DNA of 64,000 nucleotides, taken from JARRRD01 sp037381085. GTDB taxonomy: Bacteria > Nitrospirota > Thermodesulfovibrionia > Thermodesulfovibrionales > UBA6898. The position numbers were made by a program, and so were the translations under genes. The stretch lies in the NCBI GenBank assembly GCA_037381085.1, contig JARRRD010000068.1, positions 3,252 to 67,251 of the forward strand. Reading direction: 5' to 3'. The notes under the pieces were generated by a model. The model had not been told where the DNA came from and did not search any database. It saw nothing but the letters and a program-made list of their open reading frames with translations. Of the stretch, positions 1 to 7,232 are shown one piece after another (position 1 is the first letter of the stretch; every line of letters begins with the position of its first letter).

Positions 1-1
1 T

Positions 2-820
2 GACAATGCTTTGCTCGACGGGCTCGCGTGCGAAGTTACGATGCAGAAATGCCGGCTCGTCATCTGCGATATCTCACCGCTCGGGATAGCCACGGCTGAG
101 AGGGCGGGAATCCCTTCTCTCCTGATCGAGAATTTTACGTGGGACTGGATCTACCAGGCATATGTGAAATACGAAGCGGGGCTGAGCCGGCATATAGCCG
201 GCATGAAGGAGATCTTCCGTTCCGCCGACTACCATATTCAGACGGTGCCGGTGTGCCGCCCGGACAGATCGGCCGTCCTGACGCGGCCGGTCAGCAGAAA
301 TTTAAGGCGGCCCGCCGATGAGATACGTCGAGACCTGGAACTGCCTTCAGGGGCGAGGGTTGTGATGCTCACGATGGGCGGGATGACATGGCGTTTCTCC
401 TGTCTGGAGCGGCTGAAAGAAGAGAAGGATATATATTTCGTCATACTCGGCGCAGCGGACCGCATTAAGCGGGACGCCAACCTGATCCTTCTCCCGCACC
501 GTTCGGGATTATTTCATCCCGATCTGATCGGCGCCTGCGATGCCGTGATCGGCAAGGCCGGTTACTCCACAATCGCCGAAGCCTATCACGCCGCGGTGCC
601 CTTCGGCTGCATCGAAAGAGAGAGGTTCCCCGAGTCAGGCGTTCTCATACACTTTGTTCAGAATCAGATGAAAGGCCTGGTCATAGGGGAAAAGGAATTT
701 CACGATGATCTCTGGGTACCCCGCATCCACGACCTTCTGGCAATGCCTCGCCTTGCGCGGCCCGGCATAAACGGCGGACAACAGGCAGCCGAAGTGATCC
801 ATACTCTACTCGGATCCTGA
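2..820 (+). CDS. Glycosyltransferase-like protein, 5' end cut by window edge
   Basis: The reading frame is open to the first base of the window, so the true start lies upstream; about 272 C-terminal residues are visible. The C-terminal half resembles the nucleotide-sugar-binding domain of MurG/GT28-type glycosyltransferases: a Gly-rich strand-turn (LTMGGM) after a charged linker, then CDAVIGKAGYSTIAEA, the region that in this fold contacts the sugar nucleotide. The N-terminal visible part (CDISPLGIATAERAGIPS) also fits a Rossmann-like glycosyltransferase domain. Such proteins transfer a sugar from an NDP-sugar donor, but the substrate cannot be told here. It ends six bases before an intergenic repeat copy. 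An alternative is a non-catalytic family member. The superfamily call is fairly safe, the reaction is not. Confidence 0.6.
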   Translation, partial: DNALLDGLACEVTMQKCRLVICDISPLGIATAERAGIPSLLIENFTWDWIYQAYVKYEAGLSRHIAGMKEIFRSADYHIQTVPVCRPDRSAVLTRPVSRNLRRPADEIRRDLELPSGARVVMLTMGGMTWRFSCLERLKEEKDIYFVILGAADRIKRDANLILLPHRSGLFHPDLIGACDAVIGKAGYSTIAEAYHAAVPFGCIERERFPESGVLIHFVQNQMKGLVIGEKEFHDDLWVPRIHDLLAMPRLARPGINGGQQAAEVIHTLLGS

Positions 821-825
821 ATCAA

Positions 826-975
826 CCCTATTGTTGCATAAGATTCTCTGAAAAGCGCGGAAGGGGCGGTGAAAAATGTCTTGTAGCGACACCTTACAGT
901 CCTTGTGAGGGGCCTGCCGGCCATTTTCCGAAAGTCAATGAACGTCGGCTCCTCATTTATGTGGAAGATGGATAG
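826..975 (+). repeat. Palindromic intergenic repeat, copy A (right end missing)
   Basis: This 150-bp stretch matches 1774-1923 at 149 of 150 positions; the only difference is C versus T at the left arm. It carries the left arm of the family (GAAAAATGTCTTGTAGCGAC) and the internal segment up to the motif GGAAGATGGATAG. It lacks the right inverted arm that complete copies have, so it is a truncated copy. It lies between the glycosyltransferase-like gene and the 3' end of infC. Confidence 0.85.
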
Positions 976-1042
976 TTTCAGGTCGGATTTTGAAAACCGT
1001 TCTAACTTCCCCCTGGTGTGCGGCCGCAGAAATGCCCGGACG

Positions 1043-1588
1043 TTACGAGGCGGTCAAAATCATCACCATCTGGCGGCCTTCCATCTTCGGCTGGGATTCT
1101 ACCTTCGCGATATCCTCCACCTCCGACGCCAGCTTTTTCAAAACATTCGCCCCCAGTTCCTGGCGGGTGAATTCACGCCCCCTGAAACGCATAGTCACTT
1201 TGACCTTGTCACCGTGATCGATAAACTTCCTCACATTCCGCTTCTTGAACTCATAGTCATGAGTATCGATCGACGGGCGCATCCTAACTTCCTTGATGGT
1301 CAAAGTAGCCTGTTTCTTTCTGGCCTTTCGGAGTTTCTTGCCCTTTTCGAACTTAAACTTGCGGTAGTCCATGATTTTACATACCGGTGGGTCCGCCTGA
1401 GGGCTGATTTCCACAAGATCCAGTTCCCTCTCTTGAGCCAGCTTCAGTGCAGAATCAATATCCATGACGCCGAGCTGCCCTTCGTCGGCGACGACCCGTA
1501 TCTCTTTCACCTTGAGCATCCGGATCTGGTTGTTTATACGGGTCCTGTCCACAACACGTCCCGGAACTGTTCTTCTTCTATTGTTTAT
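1043..1588 (-). CDS. infC: Translation initiation factor IF-3 (ATA start)
   Basis: IF-3 binds the 30S subunit, prevents premature 50S joining and checks the start codon-initiator tRNA pairing. The 181-residue product has both domains: the N-terminal domain with QLGVMDIDSALKLA and DLVEISPQADPPVCKIMDY, a lysine-rich linker, and the C-terminal domain with HDYEFKKRNVRKFI and VTMRFRGRE. I start it at ATA (1586-1588) because AGGAGG lies 8 nt upstream and the frame continues INNRRRTVPGRV into the first GTG, which has no ribosome site. Rare start codons are a known autoregulatory feature of infC. No rpmI or rplT follows; instead there is a repeat copy on each side. A 9-bp hairpin sits in its leader. 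Confidence 0.93.
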   Translation of the reverse strand: MNNRRRTVPGRVVDRTRINNQIRMLKVKEIRVVADEGQLGVMDIDSALKLAQERELDLVEISPQADPPVCKIMDYRKFKFEKGKKLRKARKKQATLTIKEVRMRPSIDTHDYEFKKRNVRKFIDHGDKVKVTMRFRGREFTRQELGANVLKKLASEVEDIAKVESQPKMEGRQMVMILTAS

Positions 1589-1596
1589 CGTGAAAT

Positions 1597-1602
1597 CCTC
1601 CT
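1597..1602 (-). promoter_or_regulatory. Shine-Dalgarno that fixes the ATA start of infC
   Basis: On the minus strand AAGGAGG is followed by 8 nt and then ATA. No ATG, GTG or TTG lies at a useful distance from it, while the family N-terminus continues in frame from the ATA. This is the main reason for choosing the rare start. Confidence 0.8.
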
Positions 1603-1623
1603 TTTCTTGATTTTATTACCTGC

Positions 1624-1651
1624 CGCCTTCGGCACACCAGCACCGAAGGCG
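1624..1651 (-). promoter_or_regulatory. Stem-loop in the infC leader
   Basis: CGCCTTCGG and CCGAAGGCG form a perfect 9-bp stem with a 10-nt loop, about 20 nt upstream of the infC ribosome site. There is no T-run after it on the minus strand, so it is not a standard terminator. It could influence infC translation or be a remnant of an intergenic repeat. Confidence 0.4.
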
Positions 1652-1773
1652 ACACCGCCGCATTTATAGTGTAACATGTTGAAGAGATGAGATCATCTGC
1701 AACCTGGCCGCTCATTGGTGCCGCTCTTCCCGCCGATGCAGGTCCGGAGATAAAGTTACCCGGCGATTGTTAT

Positions 1774-1990
1774 CCCTATTGTTGCATAAGATTCTCTGAA
1801 AAGTGCGGAAGGGGCGGTGAAAAATGTCTTGTAGCGACACCTTACAGTCCTTGTGAGGGGCCTGCCGGCCATTTTCCGAAAGTCAATGAACGTCGGCTCC
1901 TCATTTATGTGGAAGATGGATAGGATGGATAGATCATGTCGTCATTACAAGACTTTTTCGATGTTCCTTCCGTGCCGCTTTGCAACGTTG
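1774..1990 (+). repeat. Palindromic intergenic repeat, copy B (complete)
   Basis: This complete copy has a left arm (GTTGCA... GGAAGGGGCGGTGAAAAATG, then TCTTGTAGCGACA) and a right arm that is its imperfect reverse complement (TGTCGTCATTACAAGACTTT, then TTCGATGTTCCTTCCGTGCC and GCAACGT). About 100 bp of non-palindromic interior separates the arms. It runs almost to the stop codon of the convergently placed TPR gene. Confidence 0.85.
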
Positions 1991-1995
1991 GGTTA

Positions 1996-2379
1996 TCACG
2001 GACGCTTCGGATGCACGACCTTTTTCCGGCCCCGGACCTTTTTCCTCGCGGCCGGCTTCGCTTTCATTTCGGTCGCAAATTTTCCGAACCCTATCTTTTC
2101 AGGCGAAAAGGTGGGGTCAATAAGATACGCCTGGTCAAAGTATTGCGTCGCCTCCTTATACTTTCCAAGTTTATAGAGCCCGTACCCTATCAGGTAATAG
2201 GCAGCCGCATCAGGCTTCCTGTCGACATAATCCTTCAGATCGTCGACCGCCTTCTTGAAATGGCCGGTGTAATAGGCTTTCAGCGCCGTGTCATATTGGT
2301 TATTCCCGGCTGCAGCTGACAGACCCGGCATTGCACACAATGCCAGGATTGCAACGAAGACAAGAACGACTCTTTTCAT
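1996..2379 (-). CDS. Small secreted TPR protein
   Basis: The 127-residue product begins with a classic Sec signal peptide (MKRVVLVFVAILALCAMPG, then SAAA), followed by two or so tetratricopeptide repeats (YDTALKAYYTGHFKKAVDDL; AAYYLIGYGLYKLGKYKEA; ATQYFDQAYLIDP) and a very basic tail rich in KK/RK. TPRs mediate protein-protein contacts, so this is probably a periplasmic adaptor; the partner is unknown. I choose the ATG at 2379 because AAGGAGG precedes it by 6 nt and the signal peptide starts there. The basic tail could contact DNA, RNA or anionic surfaces, which is inference. The stop lies next to the right end of repeat copy B. Confidence 0.75.
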   Translation of the reverse strand: MKRVVLVFVAILALCAMPGLSAAAGNNQYDTALKAYYTGHFKKAVDDLKDYVDRKPDAAAYYLIGYGLYKLGKYKEATQYFDQAYLIDPTFSPEKIGFGKFATEMKAKPAARKKVRGRKKVVHPKRP

Positions 2380-2506
2380 TGTTGCCTCCTTTCTTAAGGC
2401 CCTTTCAGGCATTCCCGGATAGCCTCAACATTATAGCAAATAATTACGGCGCCGTCCGTGAAGCGGCTCACATAAACCTTACAGCCGAAATGATATCCTC
2501 ATCACG

Positions 2507-2560
2507 CCGTCGTTTAAAGACTTTTTCGGTGTCCCTTCCATGCTGATCTGCAAGATCGGG
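2507..2560 (+). repeat. Degenerate right end of the palindromic repeat family
   Basis: The segment GTCGTTTAAAGACTTTTTCG followed by GTGTCCCTTCCATGC closely follows the right arm of copies B and C. A matching left arm is not clear, so this is a decayed or partial copy just past the 3' end of the phosphatase gene. Confidence 0.5.
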
Positions 2561-2573
2561 TAAACATATGTTT

Positions 2574-3083
2574 TCAAAGAGCGGACAACGGGAACCTTTT
2601 TTCGCAGCAGAAGCCGCCGGAAAGACACTTCGCCTCCAGAAACTCGCCGATGCAGTCCAGTATGTCGCGAAAGCACTGTCTGTACTCCCTCAGGCTGCAG
2701 CCGTAAGGGTCCGCTATCTTCTTCAGCCTTCCACCGGAAAAATCGGCAAGGTTGTATATCTTGCCGGCAGCAGAAGCATCGAGGGAAAGGACCATTTCTG
2801 CATGGACGGGCTCCATACAGATTATAATATCGCTCCCGCCGATGATGCCTTCTTCGAGCCGCTTCGCCCTGTGGCCGGATATATCGATCCCCCGCTCGCG
2901 ACAGGCTATGACCGAGAATTCAGAAGGGGGATAGCCGTCGAGCGCATAGGTTCCGGCGGACGAGGCCTTCACATGCGGAAACGTCCCCGGCATCCGCGAA
3001 AGAATGCCCTCCGCCATGGGGCTCCGGCAAATATTGCCGGTACAGACAGCGACGACATGTATTTCGTCCCGCCTATCGTTCAT
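2574..3083 (-). CDS. Low-molecular-weight protein-tyrosine phosphatase family
   Basis: The 169-residue product has the family signature CTGNICRSPMAEG at residues 14-26, giving the nucleophile Cys14 and phosphate-binding Arg20 of the C(X)5R loop. The general-acid motif ADPYG lies in the C-terminal half. These enzymes dephosphorylate phosphotyrosine (often on BY kinases of polysaccharide export), and relatives include arsenate reductases of the ArsC thioredoxin class. Given the arsenic genes elsewhere in the window an arsenate-reductase role is conceivable, but the C-terminal cysteine pair typical of that class is only weakly suggested (GGFCCEK). The length is typical. It is divergent from the YkgJ-like gene, with 90 bp between the starts. 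Confidence 0.85.
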   Translation of the reverse strand: MNDRRDEIHVVAVCTGNICRSPMAEGILSRMPGTFPHVKASSAGTYALDGYPPSEFSVIACRERGIDISGHRAKRLEEGIIGGSDIIICMEPVHAEMVLSLDASAAGKIYNLADFSGGRLKKIADPYGCSLREYRQCFRDILDCIGEFLEAKCLSGGFCCEKRFPLSAL

Positions 3084-3173
3084 ACCCTCGCCTTTGATAA
3101 TCGTACATCCTCAGAGTTATAATAACAAAATTGCGGGGACTTTTTTGGTATCCATTCTGCGAAATAAAAAGAG

Positions 3174-3899
3174 ATGGCGGCAGAGACTGATAGATTAGGG
3201 ATCGACGACAGCTTCGACTTTCGGTGTGGCAAGGACCTGGAATGTTTCAACAAGTGTTGCAGGGACATCAATCTCTTCCTGACCCCTTACGATATTCTAA
3301 GGATAAAGCGCAGACTGAAGGTTCCGTCTTATGAGTTTCTGAGGACCTACACTCTACCGCTTTTCCCTGAGGAGATAGGACATCCGGTGGTCCTGATGAA
3401 GATGGTGCCCGACGAATCCAGGAACTGTCCCTTCGTTGACAGCGAAGGGTGCATGATCTATGAGGACAGGCCTTGGTCGTGCCGCAGCTTCCCTCTGGAG
3501 CCGGTCGGCGACACTGTTCCCGAGGGATTTGAGATCGTAAAAAGGGATTTTTGTATGGGTTTCGGCGGGGGCAAACGCCATACGGCAAGAAAATGGCGTG
3601 ACACACAGAACGTGGTCCGCTACGAAGAGATAAATGAAGAGTGGAAAAAGGTAACCCACCACAAAGACTTTGCCTACAGGAACATTCTGGAAGGATATCT
3701 GAGGGACATCTTTTTCCTGGGAAGTTACAATATCGACGAGTTCAGGGACATGGTCTTCAAAGGGGACTTCCTGAATTTTTTCGACGTAGACAATAAACTT
3801 TTAAAGAAGATCAGGGCCAATGAAACAGAGCTCCTCAAGTTTTCCTTCAGGTGGATGCGGCATGTCCTGTTCGGTGACGACACTATGAAGAGGAGATGA
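3174..3899 (+). CDS. YkgJ-type cysteine-cluster protein
   Basis: This 241-residue soluble protein has the Cys cluster of the YkgJ/CxxCxxCC family: CGKDLECFNKCC near the N-terminus, CPFVDSEGCMIYEDRPWSCR in the middle and a later FCMGF. The family is predicted to bind zinc or an iron-sulfur cluster and its biochemical role is not settled. The ATG at 3174 is the first in frame; its ribosome site is weak (AAAAAGAG). The gene is followed within 10 bp by repeat copy D. I see no membrane segments. Confidence 0.75.
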   Translation: MAAETDRLGIDDSFDFRCGKDLECFNKCCRDINLFLTPYDILRIKRRLKVPSYEFLRTYTLPLFPEEIGHPVVLMKMVPDESRNCPFVDSEGCMIYEDRPWSCRSFPLEPVGDTVPEGFEIVKRDFCMGFGGGKRHTARKWRDTQNVVRYEEINEEWKKVTHHKDFAYRNILEGYLRDIFFLGSYNIDEFRDMVFKGDFLNFFDVDNKLLKKIRANETELLKFSFRWMRHVLFGDDTMKRR

Positions 3900-3907
3900 T
3901 GCCTGAT

Positions 3908-4092
3908 GTTGCTGAACAGCCAGGCAGGAACACCGAAAAAGTCTTGTAATGACGACATGATCTTGTTTATCTTTCACATAAATGCAAACATAAAGTATTG
4001 CGGCTTTAGAAAAGGTGGCCGGCTGGCCTCTTTACAGGGCTGGAAGGTGTCGCTACAAGACATTTTTCGCTGCCCCTGCCTGGCCTTGCTGA
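3908..4092 (-). repeat. Palindromic intergenic repeat, copy D (inverted orientation)
   Basis: Compared with copies B and C this copy is reversed: it starts with the right-arm complement (GAAAAAGTCTTGTAATGACG) and ends with the left-arm complement (GTGTCGCTACAAGACATTTT). Its outer stem is GCCAGGCAGG against CCTGCCTGGC, a perfect pairing with bases different from the other copies. The interior shares CACATAAATG and the TGGCCGGC block with copy B. Confidence 0.85.
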
Positions 4093-4261
4093 TATTTCAT
4101 TTCAACTGCTAAGGTTAATGCGACCGAATGAGGGCGATCTGTTATAATAAGTAAAGTACGGCGTTTGTTAATTCACGCCCGTGAAAGCCGAGGGTCTTCA
4201 TTGAACACAAGCATGACAGGAGCTCAATAAATCCAATGGCCCTCGCGGAAGGAGCGATCAC

Positions 4262-4909
4262 ATGTCACAGGTCATGGAAGATAAGAAAACAATCTGCCCG
4301 CACTGCGGGCAAAAACTGAACAAGTGGAGTACCCCTTCGTTTAATTTTGCCGACGGGCTGGGGTGGTGCACCCCATTCCTGTATATCTGCTTTAATGACG
4401 AATGCAGTTTCTATGCAAACAGCTGGAAGCAGATGTCTGACACTTACGGACAGGAAATGGGTTACCGTTACATGGTCCACCCCGATTCGGGAGAGGCGTC
4501 GAGCATCCCCTGCGGCAGCAAGGACGCGATGAAGGGAGATATCATAGATGAGGTCAGGGAGTCCCAGGAGAAAGAGGAACTCGAAGCGAGAAAAAAGGCG
4601 GCCCAGGTTCTAACCGACTATTTCATCGCCAGGGACATCGATTCGATATTGAAAATGCTTACCGACGAAGAAGGCTTCGGGAGCATACGGCTGAAGGCGG
4701 CCGAGCACCTCGGCGAAATCGGCGATTTGAGGGCCATAGAGCCCATGGCCAACCACAAATTCATCAACGAAGTAATTCAGGCCAGGGTCGATGAAGCCAT
4801 ACGGAAAATACACGAAAAGAACTTCACGATGGAGTGTCCATACTGCGCCGAGACCATAAAGATCCGCGCCAAGGTCTGCAAGCATTGCGGTAAAGAACTC
4901 ACCGCCTGA
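4262..4909 (+). CDS. Zinc-ribbon protein with HEAT-like core
   Basis: The 215-residue product begins with a CPHCGQKL zinc-knuckle half and a second pair in CFNDECSFY, resembling the Ogr/Delta-type or general zinc ribbon. A charged helical stretch with a HEAT-like unit (LKAAEHLGEIGDLRAIEPM) follows, and a second zinc ribbon closes the protein (CPYCAETIKIRAKVCKHCGK). Such small proteins usually bind nucleic acid or other proteins; no function can be assigned. A good ribosome site (GGAAGGAG) lies 8 nt before the ATG. A strong hairpin terminator follows, so it appears monocistronic. Confidence 0.7.
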   Translation: MSQVMEDKKTICPHCGQKLNKWSTPSFNFADGLGWCTPFLYICFNDECSFYANSWKQMSDTYGQEMGYRYMVHPDSGEASSIPCGSKDAMKGDIIDEVRESQEKEELEARKKAAQVLTDYFIARDIDSILKMLTDEEGFGSIRLKAAEHLGEIGDLRAIEPMANHKFINEVIQARVDEAIRKIHEKNFTMECPYCAETIKIRAKVCKHCGKELTA

Positions 4910-4930
4910 GCAATACTATTCTCCGCCACT

Positions 4931-4966
4931 GAGGGCCGCTCAACAGCGGCCCTCTTCAATTTTCGC
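4931..4966 (+). terminator. Rho-independent terminator after the zinc-ribbon gene
   Basis: GAGGGCCGCT and AGCGGCCCTC form a perfect 10-bp stem with a CAAC loop, followed by TTCAATTTT. It starts 21 nt after the stop codon at 4909. Confidence 0.8.
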
Positions 4967-5086
4967 CGCCTCATGGATTGTGCTATACTCTACCCAGGCA
5001 GTGTGTGCGGCGCGTGAGGAGCCTTCCGGGGCATTGAAGCAGATCACCAGAGCCCCTGCCGGTGCCCGGACGGTCGAATTACTGCT

Positions 5087-5890
5087 ATGGACAAAGAGAG
5101 AAAAAGTCAAATCAAGCAACTGGTCATAAAGAGCTACTCGGCCGTAGCTGCCGGTTCCCCTTCGTGCTTCCCGGAGGCCAGCTGCTGTTCTCCGGGCTCG
5201 GGGGGCGTCAGCATCCTTGAGACGGGCAAGCGGCTCGGATACTCCGATGAAGAGCTGAAAATCGGCCTGGGCGAGGCTAATCTGGGTCTCGGGTGTGGGA
5301 ATCCCCACGCCATCGCCGACCTCAAGGACGGGGAGAAGGTTCTGGACCTGGGAAGCGGCGCCGGCTTCGACGCCTTTCTGTCCGCCATGAAGGTAGGGCC
5401 GGAGGGCTTCGTGATCGGCATCGACATGACTCCGGAAATGATTGAAAAGGCGAATGAAAATGCCGGGAAGATCCAAGCAAAGAATGTTGACTTCAGGCTT
5501 GGAGAGATAGAGCATCTTCCTGTGGATAATTCGGAGGTGGACGTGATCATCTCCAATTGCGTCATCAACCTTTCACCGGACAAACAGTCTGTCTTCGATG
5601 AGGCATTTCGCGTACTCAGGCCGGGCGGAAGGCTCGCGATCTCCGATGTGCTGAAAAAAGGGGATTTTTCTGATGCGATCAAGAGGAACGAGCAGGCCTA
5701 CAGCGGTTGAATCACCGGTTCGGTTCCCGTGGAGGAACTGAAGGAGATCCTGAAAAAGTCGGGATTCACCGATATTGTGATCCAGAACAAGGACAACAGC
5801 GACGAGATCATCAGGAGTTGGAACTTCGGTGAAGGCGTTGAGAAGATGGTCTTTTCGGCCTATATCAAGGCGACAAAGCCGAAACAGTGA
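5087..5890 (+). CDS. arsM: Arsenite methyltransferase with in-frame TGA (probable selenocysteine 208)
   Basis: ArsM transfers methyl groups from S-adenosylmethionine to trivalent arsenic. The SAM-binding motif is VLDLGSGAGFD at residues 86-96, with GIDMTPEM after it and SNCVINLSPDK at 156-166. The two first arsenic-ligating cysteines are visible at C70 (LGLGCGNP) and C158. Codon 208 (5708-5710) is TGA, and the same frame continues ITGSVPVEELKEILKKSGF to a TGA at 5890, which is ordinary ArsM C-terminal sequence; the third conserved Cys of the family sits exactly at position 208. A hairpin with its loop 17 nt after the TGA supports selenocysteine decoding. Total length is then 267 residues. A premature stop or sequencing error is the alternative. 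An early CFPEASCC cluster is also family-like. Confidence 0.85.
5711..5742 (+). promoter_or_regulatory. SECIS-like hairpin after the TGA of arsM
   Basis: CGGTTCC (5721-5727) pairs with GGAACTG (5734-5740) around the six-base loop CGTGGA, whose first base is 18 nt past the TGA. Bacterial SECIS elements lie directly downstream of the UGA with an apical GU-containing loop at about this distance. The hairpin is inside the coding sequence, as expected. Confidence 0.65.
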
Positions 5891-5921
5891 GCGCATGTTC
5901 ATTGAACTCGAACATCTGACC

Positions 5922-6126
5922 TAACGTTGCACAAGAATCCTCCCGAAGGCGCGAGAGGGGCGGCGGAAAATGTCTTGTAGCGACACCTTGCAGCCCTGCA
6001 GAGTGGTCTGCCAGCCATTTTCCGAAGGTCACAAAACGTTGGGTCCTCATTTATGTGGAAGATAAATAGAATCATGTCGTCATTACAAGACTTTTTCGCT
6101 GTCCCTTTCGCGTCTTCCGCAACGCC
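5922..6126 (+). repeat. Palindromic intergenic repeat, copy C (complete)
   Basis: The left arm is TAACGTTGCAC, GCGCGAGAGGGGCGG, then AAAATGTCTTGTAGCGACACC; the right arm is ATGTCGTCATTACAAGAC, TTTTTCGCTGTCCCTTTCG, then CGTC...GCAACGCC. The outer stem bases differ from those of copies B and D but still pair. It fills the gap between arsM and rtcA. Confidence 0.85.
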
Positions 6127-6155
6127 AGGATCTACTTTTCATTTGCACAGGGACA

Positions 6156-7232
6156 ATGCTTGAAATCGACGGCAGTTACGGCGAGGGAGGCGGTCAGATA
6201 CTGAGGACGTCACTCGGGCTCTCCTGTCTCTTCAGAAAACCCTTCCACATTTTCAACATCCGGAAAAGCCGCAGCAGGCCGGGCTTAATGCCGCAGCATC
6301 TTGCATGCGTCAGGGCACTGGCCATGGTCTCCCATGCCTCCGTAAGTGGGGACCACAAAGGGTCCGCCGAGATTATCTTCAGACCCGGCAAGCCTGCACC
6401 CGGAATTTTTTCTTTCGACATCGGCACCGCCGGTTCGACTTCTCTCCTATTTCAGGCGATCCTCCCCTCTCTCATAAAGGTCGACGGGGACTCGCTGATC
6501 ACTCTGACGGGAGGCACGCATGTCCAGTTCAGTCCGAGCTTTCACTACATTCGCGACGTATTTGCTTCCACGCTGGAGAAAATGGGCCTAAGTATAAAGG
6601 TGGATCTACTGAGATGCGGCTTTTATCCCAGGGGCGGGGGGGAAGTCAGGATAGGGATAGCGCGTTCGGAGGAGATAAGGGGGATGACACTCCGGGAAAG
6701 GGGAAGAATCAGGGCTATAAGGGGCATATCCGGTGTGGGAAATCTGCCGGCAGGTATCGCCGAGCGCCAGAGAAAGGCAGCCGTCAACCTGCTTTTACAG
6801 CGCGGACTGGACGCTCGAATTGATTTACAGGAGGTCAGGGCCTTCGGCAAAGGGACATTTCTTTTCCTCCTGTGCGAATCGGAGAACTCGATAGCGGGCT
6901 TTTCCTCACTGGGCGAGCCCGGGAAAAAAGCGGAGACCGTCGGAGAGGAAGCCGCCGGGGAACTCATTGATTATTACCTCACGCCGGCATGTCTGGACCC
7001 TCATCTGGCGGACCAGATAGTTCCCTACCTGGCTGTGGCAGGGGAAGAGTCCTCATTTACTACAAGCCGCATATCGGTCCATCTTCTTACCAACCTCTGG
7101 ATCACGGAAAAGTTCGCCGGCATAAGATACGCCGTCGAGGGTGAGAAGGGGAAGCCGGGGACGGTCAACATTCGGCCTGCCGGCGATGATAAAGGCCAGG
7201 AGCCTGCATTATTCATGAACAAAGCAGGCTAG
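6156..7232 (+). CDS. rtcA: RNA 3'-terminal phosphate cyclase
   Basis: RtcA converts RNA 3'-phosphates into 2',3'-cyclic phosphates with ATP, through an enzyme-AMP intermediate. The 358-residue product has the opening signature IDGSYGEGGGQILRTSLGLS, the RPGLMPQHLACV segment, FYPRGGGEVRI in the middle and the catalytic region DPHLADQIVPYL with the nucleophile His283. Length is standard for the family. The ATG at 6156 is immediately followed by the conserved N-terminus. No rtcB or rtcR lies nearby. The stop overlaps the stop of the convergent radical SAM gene by a few bases. It could repair or mark cleaved RNA under stress. Confidence 0.93.
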   Translation: MLEIDGSYGEGGGQILRTSLGLSCLFRKPFHIFNIRKSRSRPGLMPQHLACVRALAMVSHASVSGDHKGSAEIIFRPGKPAPGIFSFDIGTAGSTSLLFQAILPSLIKVDGDSLITLTGGTHVQFSPSFHYIRDVFASTLEKMGLSIKVDLLRCGFYPRGGGEVRIGIARSEEIRGMTLRERGRIRAIRGISGVGNLPAGIAERQRKAAVNLLLQRGLDARIDLQEVRAFGKGTFLFLLCESENSIAGFSSLGEPGKKAETVGEEAAGELIDYYLTPACLDPHLADQIVPYLAVAGEESSFTTSRISVHLLTNLWITEKFAGIRYAVEGEKGKPGTVNIRPAGDDKGQEPALFMNKAG

